From an uncultured Bacilli bacterium (GTDB lineage Bacteria; Bacillota_I; Bacilli_A; RF39; UBA660): a stretch of 12,727 bases of DNA. Where the stretch lies: positions 1 through 12,727 of the forward strand of contig CANRCI010000033.1 of assembly GCA_947629075.1 (NCBI GenBank), given 5' to 3'. Below, piece after piece: positions 6,349 through 12,727 of the stretch. The position numbers and the translations under genes are program-made. The notes beneath the pieces were generated by a model. It searched no databases. It saw only the letters and a program-made list of their open reading frames with translations, and had not been told where the DNA came from. Position 1 is the first letter of the stretch. The number at the start of each line of letters is the position of its first letter.

Positions 6349-6372
6349 AGTCGTCTACTTCTTTAATTTTTT
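6339..6372. terminator. Bidirectional terminator between convergent genes
   Basis: The stem AAAGAAATAGA / TCTACTTCTTT (6339-6349 with 6354-6364, one A-C mismatch) closes on the tetraloop GTCG. There is a T-run at 6367-6372 on the plus strand and an A-run at 6336-6341, giving a T-run on the minus strand. Both TAG stop codons lie in the stem. Confidence 0.7.
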
Positions 6373-8427
6373 ATCGATATCGTTACAAGTTACCTTACGA
6401 GCAATATCATCGATATGAATTGCTTTATCTAAAGTTAAATTAGTATTATAAAGCATTGCTGTTGTCAGAATTTTGTTGTCGAGATTTTCATTATCTCCGA
6501 TGATACCTTTAAATATTTCTAGATTTCTCAAAACTTTATTTCTCGATATTAAAGTTCCATCGATATCGTAAGTGTTATCGCTAACTTTATAATCGTCTAA
6601 CTTTTTAACGATGTCTAAATTGATAACTTCGTCACTTATCTTATCACGAGTACTATTTTTTATTTTGTTTAAGACTTTAGGATTCATAATTTCTAAACTA
6701 GAATTATTGATAAATTTATCGATATCGTCATCAGGTACAATGAATTTATGTCCTGGTTTAATTTGCGAGATAAATTTGTTGTTATTTATGACTGGTAGAT
6801 CAATTTCATTAGCGCATAGAATTCGTTTGATAGTGATTTCATAATCTTCATTAATATATTGAGGGTTGTTGACAATCATTTCTTCTAATCCCAATTCGAT
6901 AAACTTATCGACTAGATCGAAATATTTACAATCGCTGTAGACGTTAAAATTGTTATTATTGATATCTTCTAGTTCAATATCGTATTGGTAGGCAAGGGCA
7001 ATATTATTTTTAAGATTATTATTATCTAAGTAAAATATCTCCGAGTTTTTATTTTTAACATTTTTAATATTTATATTAGTATTTAATAAATCTTCGATAT
7101 TATATTTTAAATTATCAAATAACTGTTCTTTATTAACTAACTCTGGATGATTTAAAATGATATTGTCAGTAAGAATTTCCTCATCGATCAACTTATCTAT
7201 TTCTTTAATAGTATCTTCACAGGCATTAGCAACTAATCTTACGAATTTAGGGTTGTCAAATGTTTGTTCATTAAAATTATGGGAATCTTTAAAAGCCATC
7301 AACGCATCCATCAATCCATCAAGATCAACATTTTCAATCAAATAGATAAAATCGTCGTGCGATACATTTTTAAGCGAGTAATCCCTAATTGCTATAATTG
7401 CTACTAGTTCGTTTAATTTGCTTGTTTTATTGTCGTGAAATTGATCGCTGGCTTCTTTTAAAAAGTTGTTATTGCGAGCATTTACATACTTATATAATTC
7501 TAAAATACAAGCAGTATTGACCATCTCAACGTTTTTTAGCCTTTTTTCTAGATAATCAATTGAGATAAATTGACGTTTATTTATGTCATTAATCAATTTA
7601 TAAGCATCTTTAACACACTTATCTAATTCTTTGTTTGATCTTATCGTATTCTTGTCTTCTTTAATCATCATTTGGATTACTTCACTTAATCTTTTGTTAA
7701 CAATATTGATGATTTTAAAATCGCTTTCGTTTCGATAGGCCTTTTTAATTTTATCTTGTTCTTCTTTATTTTTGATTTTTAAAGGAGTGTCAAAAAATGC
7801 TTGACCATATTTTTCTTTAAGGTTCATAAGAGCAAAAACTAATCCCATTAAAGAAAATTCTTCTCTGTCGGGTGGACAGAACATACATATGCATTTAAAG
7901 ATTTTATCCTTTTCTTCTGGATCCATCCCTTCAAAAACTTTGTCATAAGTATAAGTTAATTTTTCAAAAGCTCTTACGGGACTTTCACCATTTATCGGTT
8001 TATTTTCTACTAAATCGAGATAGTTTATTGTATCCGTTTCAGCCATCAAACTATTTTTTATCTTCTCGTAGTTATTACTATCAGCTAGATCCTCTATATT
8101 ACAGTATTCTCTTAGAGCTTGAAGTAATGAAAATAAATTTTCTATTTTTTTTCTTTTAAAATTATTAGCTTTATTTATAAAAGGTATAAGCGTTTTACAT
8201 CCTTCTCTGGCTTGTTCAAAACTAGGATTATTATTTAATATAGGGAAGAGAACACATATGTAGTCTTCAATTGATATTTTAGTATAATTATAAATATTGC
8301 TAAAGATATTATTTTTATCGAGTTGGTATAAAAAATTACCTTCTTCAGTATCTCTAAATAATACTTCTTTTTCGTTTTCAGCTTGTTCTCTAAAAAATTG
8401 TCTTATTTTTTCTGTATTTTCATCCAT
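6355..8427 (-). CDS. Unknown 690-residue helical protein, second gene of minus-strand operon
   Basis: I do not recognise a named family. The protein is almost entirely predicted helix, rich in Asn, Asp, Ile and Lys, with no signal peptide, membrane segment or nucleotide-binding motif visible, so it is probably cytoplasmic. Several segments look like repeated short helical modules: around 464-530 there is YLDNNNLKNNIALAYQYDI, then a FIELGLEE helix and NPQYINEDYEITIKRIL. The C-terminal part holds GTLISRNKVLRNLE (624-637). A CxCxxC cluster occurs at 179-184. AAGGGG lies 7 bases before the ATG, and the gene follows its partner by 4 bases, so the two are co-transcribed and probably work together. 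The stop is TAG, within the shared terminator stem. A scaffold or protein-interaction role is a guess from composition only. Confidence 0.85.
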   Translation of the reverse strand: MDENTEKIRQFFREQAENEKEVLFRDTEEGNFLYQLDKNNIFSNIYNYTKISIEDYICVLFPILNNNPSFEQAREGCKTLIPFINKANNFKRKKIENLFSLLQALREYCNIEDLADSNNYEKIKNSLMAETDTINYLDLVENKPINGESPVRAFEKLTYTYDKVFEGMDPEEKDKIFKCICMFCPPDREEFSLMGLVFALMNLKEKYGQAFFDTPLKIKNKEEQDKIKKAYRNESDFKIINIVNKRLSEVIQMMIKEDKNTIRSNKELDKCVKDAYKLINDINKRQFISIDYLEKRLKNVEMVNTACILELYKYVNARNNNFLKEASDQFHDNKTSKLNELVAIIAIRDYSLKNVSHDDFIYLIENVDLDGLMDALMAFKDSHNFNEQTFDNPKFVRLVANACEDTIKEIDKLIDEEILTDNIILNHPELVNKEQLFDNLKYNIEDLLNTNINIKNVKNKNSEIFYLDNNNLKNNIALAYQYDIELEDINNNNFNVYSDCKYFDLVDKFIELGLEEMIVNNPQYINEDYEITIKRILCANEIDLPVINNNKFISQIKPGHKFIVPDDDIDKFINNSSLEIMNPKVLNKIKNSTRDKISDEVINLDIVKKLDDYKVSDNTYDIDGTLISRNKVLRNLEIFKGIIGDNENLDNKILTTAMLYNTNLTLDKAIHIDDIARKVTCNDIDKKLKK

Positions 8428-8431
8428 ATTA

Positions 8432-9472
8432 TTACCCCTTAATGGTTAAGCTTTTAACCTTGTTTTCGCCTGGTTTCTTTCGGTTTACTAACTCATTATA
8501 AATTTTATTTTTAATTTTTTCGGAATCACTAAATAGTTTTTCACGTTCATTTTCATCATTTAATTGTTCGATCAAGCGTGGTTTTAAAGCTAGATAATTA
8601 TTGATTTTGTTTCTCAACATTCCACGGTATCCATTGATCGATTCTCCTTTTGTAAAAGCCCCGATAATTACGTGAACATTATCACCGATGACATCGTGGA
8701 GTAAGCGTACTTTGGCATGTCTTTGTTGTGATACACCATATTCAATAAAACGTTTAAGATATTTAAAATTACCACTGTATACGGACTTTATCAATGTAAC
8801 GTAGGAAGAAAGAGCATTTTCATCCTTATCATTCATAATGTCTTCATAGGGAAGACAAACATTGCCGTTAAACAAAAATATAACTTTATTTTCGGAATTT
8901 GTCTGTTTAATTTCTTCTTTATCATCTGTTGTTACAAAACTTGAATCGCGTTGTTTTTTAATTGTATCGTATTTGTTTTGAACTAATTCTATTTCTTTTT
9001 CGATATCGATTTTATCACTTGGAGAAGAAATCAATAGAATGTCATGACACTCATTAATGTATTTCTTTAAAAGCAAAAGGACATAGTTATAAGCCTGTTC
9101 TTTATTGGATTGCTTATTGATATCACTAATTATTTCTCTATCACTAATCGTTAAGACGTATTCTAAATAGTCATCTACTGAACTATCGTGACTATCTGTT
9201 TCATCATTTTTTAAAATCGAAGTTTTATCTTCTTTTTTGTAATCATTTAAAATCTTGGCAGCATATTTGAGTTCTTGATTGGCTTTTTTTAAAGAATCAT
9301 ATATTTCACTGTTGTGGTATAACACGTATCTAGCAGCACCGATCAAATTTTCGATGGCCGGATTTTCTTTCTTTAAATCATCTAATAGATTTTCGAGGTC
9401 GTATATACAACCATCAACCCCACGGTGACGTTCAATTTCTTCAAATATTTCCAATATTCTGTTATTATCCAT
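8432..9472 (-). CDS. Unknown helical protein with C-terminal RelE/ParE-like toxin region
   Basis: The 346-residue protein is the first gene of the minus-strand operon. Residues 1-180 are helical and charged, with no recognised domain and a low-complexity Asp/Ser/Thr linker near 85-100. Residues about 197-293 read like the RelE/ParE toxin fold: an opening strand (VIFLFNGNV), helices (LIKSVYSGNFKYLKRF), then strands KVRLLHDVIGDNVHVIIGAFTKG and a closing YRGML helix, matching the usual yRVlY...gd.viiL.aFxKK pattern. A tail to 346 follows. This similarity is by eye and I give it about even odds. The domain is fused at the end of a large protein with no small antitoxin gene beside it, so it is not a standard toxin-antitoxin pair. 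AGGGGG is 7 bases before the ATG, under a strong promoter. Confidence 0.82.
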   Translation of the reverse strand: MDNNRILEIFEEIERHRGVDGCIYDLENLLDDLKKENPAIENLIGAARYVLYHNSEIYDSLKKANQELKYAAKILNDYKKEDKTSILKNDETDSHDSSVDDYLEYVLTISDREIISDINKQSNKEQAYNYVLLLLKKYINECHDILLISSPSDKIDIEKEIELVQNKYDTIKKQRDSSFVTTDDKEEIKQTNSENKVIFLFNGNVCLPYEDIMNDKDENALSSYVTLIKSVYSGNFKYLKRFIEYGVSQQRHAKVRLLHDVIGDNVHVIIGAFTKGESINGYRGMLRNKINNYLALKPRLIEQLNDENEREKLFSDSEKIKNKIYNELVNRKKPGENKVKSLTIKG

Positions 9473-9498
9473 GGCCTAACCCCCTAAAACAGTGCTTT

Positions 9499-9527
9499 AT
9501 TATACCATTTTTTCTAATAAAAGTCAA
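9499..9527 (-). promoter_or_regulatory. Strong extended -10 promoter of the minus-strand operon
   Basis: On the minus strand TTGACT (9522-9527), a 17-base spacer and TATAAT (9499-9504), with TGG immediately before the -10 (extended TGn). It reads into the two unknown genes and is back to back with the frr promoter. Confidence 0.9.
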
Positions 9528-9549
9528 TTTATAACAAATATAAAAATAG

Positions 9550-9578
9550 TTGAAAAAAAGATTAATAAAATGTAGAAT
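9550..9578 (+). promoter_or_regulatory. Promoter of frr
   Basis: TTGAAA (9550-9555), a 17-base spacer and TAGAAT (9573-9578). An overlapping TATAAT at 9578-9583 would require a 22-base spacer. The leader would be only about 17 bases long. Confidence 0.6.
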
Positions 9579-9584
9579 ATAATT

Positions 9585-9590
9585 GAGGAG
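9585..9590 (+). promoter_or_regulatory. Shine-Dalgarno deciding the frr start
   Basis: GAGGAG is 11 bases from ATG 9602 but only 2 from ATG 9593, so the later codon is favoured. Confidence 0.6.
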
Positions 9591-9601
9591 AGATGAATTT
9601 A

Positions 9602-10147
9602 ATGAATAATGATATTATTAATGCAACTGAAGAGAAAATGAAAAAAGCTTTAGAGGCTACCGAAAAGAAGTTTTTAACTATTAGAGCTGGTCGTGCCAAT
9701 CCTGCTACTTTAGACGGAGTTAATGTCGAATATTATGGCGTTGCAACGCCACTTAAACAACTTGCAACTATTTCGGTACCAGAAGCTAGACAATTACTTA
9801 TTAAACCGTTTGATAAAACTTCAATTCCAGCTATCGAAAAAGCAATATTTGAGGCTAATTTAGGTTATACTCCTTCAAATGATGGGGAAGCTGTTAGAAT
9901 TTCCATACCACCACTTACTGAAGAGAGAAGAAAAGAATTAATTAAACAGGTCAAAGCTATTTCGGAAGAGGGTAAAGTATCACTAAGAAATATTCGTCAT
10001 GAAGCTATAAATGAGATTGAACGATCAGAGTTACCTGAGGATGTTGAAAAAGCCAAAAACAATGAAGTTCAAAATCTAGTCAACGAATACAATAAACTAA
10101 TTGAAGCCAAATTAAAAGAAAAAGAACAAGAACTACTTACTGTTTAG
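9602..10147 (+). CDS. frr: Ribosome recycling factor
   Basis: This 181-residue protein acts with EF-G to split the post-termination ribosome in the cytoplasm. It aligns along its length with known ribosome recycling factors (usually about 185 residues). The N-terminal helix runs into IRAGRANPATLDGV, followed by YYGVATPLKQLATISVPEAR, the IKPFDKTSIPAIEKAI hinge segment, and the C-terminal helices with RRKELIKQVK, RNIRHEA and ELPEDVEK. The start at 9602 gives the same spacing from Met to the GRA motif as E. coli RRF; the ATG at 9593 would add three residues and is too near the Shine-Dalgarno. It stands alone here; tsf and pyrH, frequent neighbours in Bacillota, are absent upstream, where a divergent operon lies instead. 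The stop is TAG, inside a terminator hairpin. Confidence 0.98.
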   Translation: MNNDIINATEEKMKKALEATEKKFLTIRAGRANPATLDGVNVEYYGVATPLKQLATISVPEARQLLIKPFDKTSIPAIEKAIFEANLGYTPSNDGEAVRISIPPLTEERRKELIKQVKAISEEGKVSLRNIRHEAINEIERSELPEDVEKAKNNEVQNLVNEYNKLIEAKLKEKEQELLTV

Positions 10148-10157
10148 TTCTTTTTTT
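10128..10157 (+). terminator. Intrinsic terminator overlapping the frr stop codon
   Basis: An 8-bp stem pairs AAGAACTA (10128-10135) with TAGTTCTT (10145-10152) across a 9-base loop, with seven T residues at 10151-10157. The right arm begins with the frr stop codon TAG. The -35 box of the next gene starts two bases after the T-run. Confidence 0.85.
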
Positions 10158-10158
10158 C

Positions 10159-10186
10159 TTGCATTTTTAGGAAAAAATGTTAAAAT
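10159..10186 (+). promoter_or_regulatory. Promoter of the helicase-relic gene (extended -10)
   Basis: TTGCAT (10159-10164), a 16-base spacer and TAAAAT (10181-10186), preceded by TGT (extended TGn). The ATG at 10177 lies inside this promoter and cannot be the start; GGGTGAGG at 10200-10207 points to the ATG at 10210. Confidence 0.65.
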
Positions 10187-10209
10187 ATAGGGCAAAAGTG
10201 GGTGAGGTT

Positions 10210-11829
10210 ATGGAATTAGATAATGAGAAGATGAAAAATTTTTTGGTTTATTTTACCGATATCGATAACGCAAGAGAGTTTATTAGTGATGCAAGAGAAG
10301 AAATGAAAGATAAAACGATAGGGAGCTTTGTCATCTCTCGTTCACGTGAGACTAAAAATAACTTTCGTTCTAAAATAGCGTTTATCAATAGTCAAAAGGA
10401 TATTAACTTGCTTATGAGTAATGATAATATAGCTAAAGGTAATGTTATCGATAAGATTGATGCGGTGGTTGTATTGCATCCAATAAGTAAACCGAATGTT
10501 ATAGATGAAATATTTAAAACAGCAATGGATAAGGGTAGGGATGTTGTCATTATCAATGTCGTAAAGCAAATTAATGATGCCCCTTATATCAATAAGCTCT
10601 ATGGGCGTCTTTATAATAAAAATGTCAAGAGCAAGCCTTATATTAAAAACTTTATTACGGTGGAACAAAGTCGTCTGTTGGATTTAGTTAGTCGTGACTT
10701 ACCAAAGGATCAGTTGCTGGAAGCTCTACGTGAATATGGAACTTGTGGTCTAGTTTTAAACAATATCATTAAAGTCGTTAATAATAAAAAGTTTGTACCG
10801 ACTAGAGAAGAAGCAGATATCGTCTATCGTACTACTCTAGAATTGGGAAGAGAAATAACTCTACATGATAATTTACATCTATCTAATAATATACCTATGG
10901 GATTATGGTTGAAACTGTATAGAGAAGATATCGAACAAAGAAGAACAGATAAAGTTTTAACTGATGATGAGTTGTATATTAAAAATAGATATGACAGTAT
11001 TATGGAATACGTCAATGGTGATGGTAAATATAATATTTTAAGTGAAGATATTAAAGAAAAATGTGAAGAATTCTTAGAATACGTTAAGACCAATCACAAA
11101 TATCCTGGAAGAATGACTTGGTATAAAGATAAAAAACAACATCTGGAAAAGATTAAAATGATAATGGCACGCGATCCCAACTACCGTCTGATTAAGAATG
11201 ATGAATATTTGAAAAAGACTTTCGAAGAAGCTCAACAGTTTTTGGATACAAACGGATATTCAGATAATGATATTAAAATCATGTTTGATAAGCACTATGA
11301 TGAATATGCTGAATTTATCAAAGACAAGAAAAAATATCCCCATTATAGAGAGTATGGAACTTTCCAAGATGGTACGCCGATGGCTGGTTGGCATCAAAAA
11401 GTTAAAAAGTTTTTGAGTGCTGAAAAAAGAAAAATTTTAGATGATAAAAATTACCAACCATCACCAGATTTGTTGGATATGCTCTATGGATTTGCTCTCA
11501 TCGACAATTATTTATACGACTATAATTTTAATAATGTAAAACCTAAGATTAAAGAAAAATGTGATCGTTATTTAAAGAGAGTTCAAGAAGAAAAGAAAAT
11601 AATTCCTGAGTATGATGATGAGATATTTAAAGATCACACCTACCTTAAAAATTGGTACGCTCGATATGGAGCTTTAGCATCTAGAGAAAAAAATAAACTT
11701 TTGAAAAACCCCGATTATAAACTTAATGCTACTAAGATGTATGGAATCCATACTCTAGCTCTAGTTGACAATATTATCTATGATGAAGAACACAAGAAAA
11801 ATATAGGAAAAAAGCTTATTAAAAAATAA
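10210..11829 (+). CDS. SF2 helicase relic: RecA2-like domain plus helicase-associated-like repeats
   Basis: This is a 539-residue cytoplasmic protein of unknown role. The N-terminal part resembles the second RecA domain of superfamily 2 helicases with C-terminal helicase-associated domains: FLVYFTDIDNA (11-21, motif IV-like), INLLMSNDNIAKG (65-77, motif V-like) and then DAVVVLHPISKP (84-95). The QxxGRxxR motif VI with the arginine finger, expected next, is absent; the stretch reads VIDEIFKTAMDKGRD. There is no Walker A or DEAD-type motif, so it should not hydrolyse ATP. About four degenerate repeats follow (202-259, 283-325, 359-415, 451-503), each with an aromatic helix, KYP or a similar turn, and a W-containing helix (GLWLKLYR, MAGWHQK, LKNWYAR), as in helicase-associated domains that contact nucleic acid. 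The start at 10210 follows GGGTGAGG and lies downstream of the promoter. A nucleic-acid-binding role is inferred. Confidence 0.75.
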   Translation: MELDNEKMKNFLVYFTDIDNAREFISDAREEMKDKTIGSFVISRSRETKNNFRSKIAFINSQKDINLLMSNDNIAKGNVIDKIDAVVVLHPISKPNVIDEIFKTAMDKGRDVVIINVVKQINDAPYINKLYGRLYNKNVKSKPYIKNFITVEQSRLLDLVSRDLPKDQLLEALREYGTCGLVLNNIIKVVNNKKFVPTREEADIVYRTTLELGREITLHDNLHLSNNIPMGLWLKLYREDIEQRRTDKVLTDDELYIKNRYDSIMEYVNGDGKYNILSEDIKEKCEEFLEYVKTNHKYPGRMTWYKDKKQHLEKIKMIMARDPNYRLIKNDEYLKKTFEEAQQFLDTNGYSDNDIKIMFDKHYDEYAEFIKDKKKYPHYREYGTFQDGTPMAGWHQKVKKFLSAEKRKILDDKNYQPSPDLLDMLYGFALIDNYLYDYNFNNVKPKIKEKCDRYLKRVQEEKKIIPEYDDEIFKDHTYLKNWYARYGALASREKNKLLKNPDYKLNATKMYGIHTLALVDNIIYDEEHKKNIGKKLIKK

Positions 11830-11831
11830 TG

Positions 11832-11861
11832 TTTTCATTTAGAATATATTTATGATATAAT
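11832..11861 (+). promoter_or_regulatory. Promoter of the pheS T-box transcript
   Basis: TTTTCA (11832-11837), an 18-base spacer and TATAAT (11856-11861), with TGA immediately before the -10 (extended TGn). The weak -35 is offset by the extended -10. Confidence 0.65.
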
Positions 11862-11966
11862 TAATACATTGAGTGAAGAAATGCTATGATTAGGAAATAG
11901 TAATAGAACATGTCATTTTAAGAGAGTTGTCCTAGTGCTGAAAGACAATAAATGAATAACTATGAA

Positions 11967-11969
11967 TTC
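11967..11969 (+). promoter_or_regulatory. T-box specifier codon UUC (Phe)
   Basis: UUC follows GAA and precedes A and the 3' strand of Stem I, the canonical place for the specifier. It matches the downstream gene. Confidence 0.92.
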
Positions 11970-12052
11970 ACCCTATAGCATCTATTAATAATAGACGTCA
12001 TCCAGCGTTAATGGAACTAGAGTGCATAGTATAACTATGAATTAAGGTGGTA

Positions 12053-12096
12053 ACACGGTTAAAATCGTCCTTTGGTTTTAGCTGTGTTTTTATTTT
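12053..12096 (+). terminator. T-box-controlled intrinsic terminator
   Basis: A 12-bp stem with two G-U pairs joins ACACGGTTAAAA (12053-12064) to TTTTAGCTGTGT (12076-12087), followed by TTTTTATTTT. The left arm shares bases with the T-box motif, making it mutually exclusive with the antiterminator. Confidence 0.93.
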
Positions 12097-12108
12097 AGGA
12101 GGCTAATT

Positions 12109-12727
12109 ATGAAAGAAAAATTAGAAAATATTAAAAAAGAAGTGGAAAAAGATCTTGCTGGTGTAAAAAGTAGCAACGAATTAAATGAATTACGAGTAAA
12201 ATATTTAGGTAAAAAAGGTCTTATTACATCTCTAACTAAAAATATGAGTGAACTTTCTATCGATGAAAAGAAAGAAGTCGGTAAGTTATCTAATGAACTT
12301 AAGACGATGGTTACAGAAAAGATTGAAAAGCTAGAAAAAGAGATTAAAGAAAAAGAACTAAATGAGAAATTGGTGCGTGAGAAAATCGATATTTCTATGC
12401 CTAGTACTAAATTGAATGTCGGAAGTGTTCATCCTCTTACTAGAATTAGTGATGAATTAGAGGAGTTGTTCATTTCTATGGGTTATGATGTAGTAAGTGG
12501 TCCGGAAGTAGAGATTGACAAGTATAACTTTGAAATGCTTAATCTACCTAAAGATCATCCAGCTAGAGATGCCCAAGATTCTTTCTATATAACTAATGAA
12601 GAATTGCTTCGTACTCAAACTAGTGCTGTCCAAGTAAGAAGTATGTTAAAAAATACGGAAAAGAAACCATTTAAGATTGTTTGTCCGGGAAAAACTTATC
12701 GTCGTGATGCCGATGATGCTACTCACT
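12109..12727 (+). CDS. pheS: Phenylalanyl-tRNA synthetase alpha subunit, 5' part
   Basis: The first 206 codons of pheS are present; the gene runs off the window. The product is the catalytic alpha subunit of the alpha2-beta2 enzyme that charges tRNA-Phe. Seen here are the N-terminal coiled-coil arm (about 1-95, with the RVKYLGKKG turn near 29-37), then the class II core: HPLTRISDELEELF and MGYDVVSGPEVE, the NFEMLNLPKDHPARD segment, LLRTQTSAVQVR and PGKTYRRDADDATH, the class II motif 2 region. AGGAGG (12097-12102) is 6 bases before the ATG. Expression is controlled by the T-box just upstream. pheT is expected to follow. Confidence 0.98.
   Translation, partial: MKEKLENIKKEVEKDLAGVKSSNELNELRVKYLGKKGLITSLTKNMSELSIDEKKEVGKLSNELKTMVTEKIEKLEKEIKEKELNEKLVREKIDISMPSTKLNVGSVHPLTRISDELEELFISMGYDVVSGPEVEIDKYNFEMLNLPKDHPARDAQDSFYITNEELLRTQTSAVQVRSMLKNTEKKPFKIVCPGKTYRRDADDATH

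Larger units (their letters stand above)
11870..12096 (+). promoter_or_regulatory. T-box riboswitch, phenylalanine-specific
   Basis: The leader senses uncharged tRNA-Phe and lets transcription continue into pheS when phenylalanine is scarce. Stem I closes through ATGCTAT (11881-11887) and ATAGCAT (11975-11981). The specifier loop carries GAA then UUC (11967-11969), with the matching AGTA strand near 11899-11902. Smaller hairpins follow: TCTATT/AATAGA near 11981-11995, TCCA/TGGA at 12001-12015 and CATAGT/ACTATG at 12025-12039. The conserved T-box AAGGTGGTAACACG is at 12044-12057; its TGGT (12048-12051) can pair with the ACCA end of tRNA-Phe. The AAGG...CCTT antiterminator competes with the terminator at 12053-12096. 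Specifier, T-box, terminator and downstream gene all agree. Confidence 0.97.

Noticed and set aside
6611..7345. Two plus-strand open frames (6611-6844 and 7157-7345)
   Set aside because: Both are antisense to the 690-residue gene, have no Shine-Dalgarno or promoter that I can see, and read as Ser/Leu/Ile-rich antisense noise.
8432..9472. Classical type II toxin-antitoxin locus
   Set aside because: There is no small antitoxin gene next to the RelE-like region and the protein is far larger than a free toxin; only the domain-level resemblance is kept.
10342..11093. Two minus-strand open frames (10342-10668 and 10824-11093)
   Set aside because: Antisense shadows of the helicase-relic gene, with no start signals or recognisable domain.

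Overview
The window is AT-rich (roughly 30% G+C by eye) and densely packed. It has consensus sigma-70-type promoters, purine-rich Shine-Dalgarno sites, a T-box leader on pheS, and VanZ and CpsB-type PHP proteins. Together these point to a low-GC Gram-positive bacterium (Bacillota), probably an uncultured gut lineage near the Bacilli/Mollicutes boundary; the exact lineage is a guess. Tryptophan is encoded by TGG and every complete gene ends in TAA or TAG, so the standard bacterial code fits. Nothing in the window marks a mobile element: there is no transposase, integrase, CRISPR array or long repeat.

Layout. (1) 1-1201: the 3' end of an acyl-CoA synthetase gene overlapping a PlsC-type acyltransferase gene, a fatty-acid activation and transfer pair. 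(2) 1240-4381: a consensus promoter drives a three-gene operon of a membrane-anchored lysozyme-like transglycosylase, a membrane-anchored HExxH metallopeptidase, and an AlkD-type DNA alkylation repair protein, closed by a hairpin terminator. (3) 4383-6348: three short plus-strand genes, each with its own promoter: an NrtR-type regulator with an eroded Nudix domain, a CpsB/YwqE-type PHP protein that has lost several metal ligands, and a VanZ-family membrane protein. (4) 6355-9472, minus strand: a two-gene operon of unknown function with a strong extended -10 promoter. The first protein is helical with a C-terminal region resembling RelE/ParE-type toxins; the second is a 690-residue helical protein. 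(5) 9550-10147: frr, ribosome recycling factor. (6) 10159-11829: a 539-residue protein that looks like a relic of a superfamily 2 helicase. A degenerate RecA2-like domain is followed by about four helicase-associated-like repeats, with no ATP-binding half. (7) 11832-12727: a phenylalanine T-box leader with a UUC specifier, then the 5' part of pheS.

Themes. Housekeeping genes (frr, pheS, plsC) are interleaved with lineage-type proteins of unknown role. Three proteins look like enzymes that have lost their active sites: the NrtR Nudix domain, the PHP phosphatase and the helicase relic. Intergenic spaces are compressed. Terminator hairpins begin inside the coding region, the T-tract runs into the -35 box of the next gene, and the -10 box sits almost on the Shine-Dalgarno. 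As a result, in several genes the longest open frame starts inside the promoter and the true start is further downstream. I corrected those starts.
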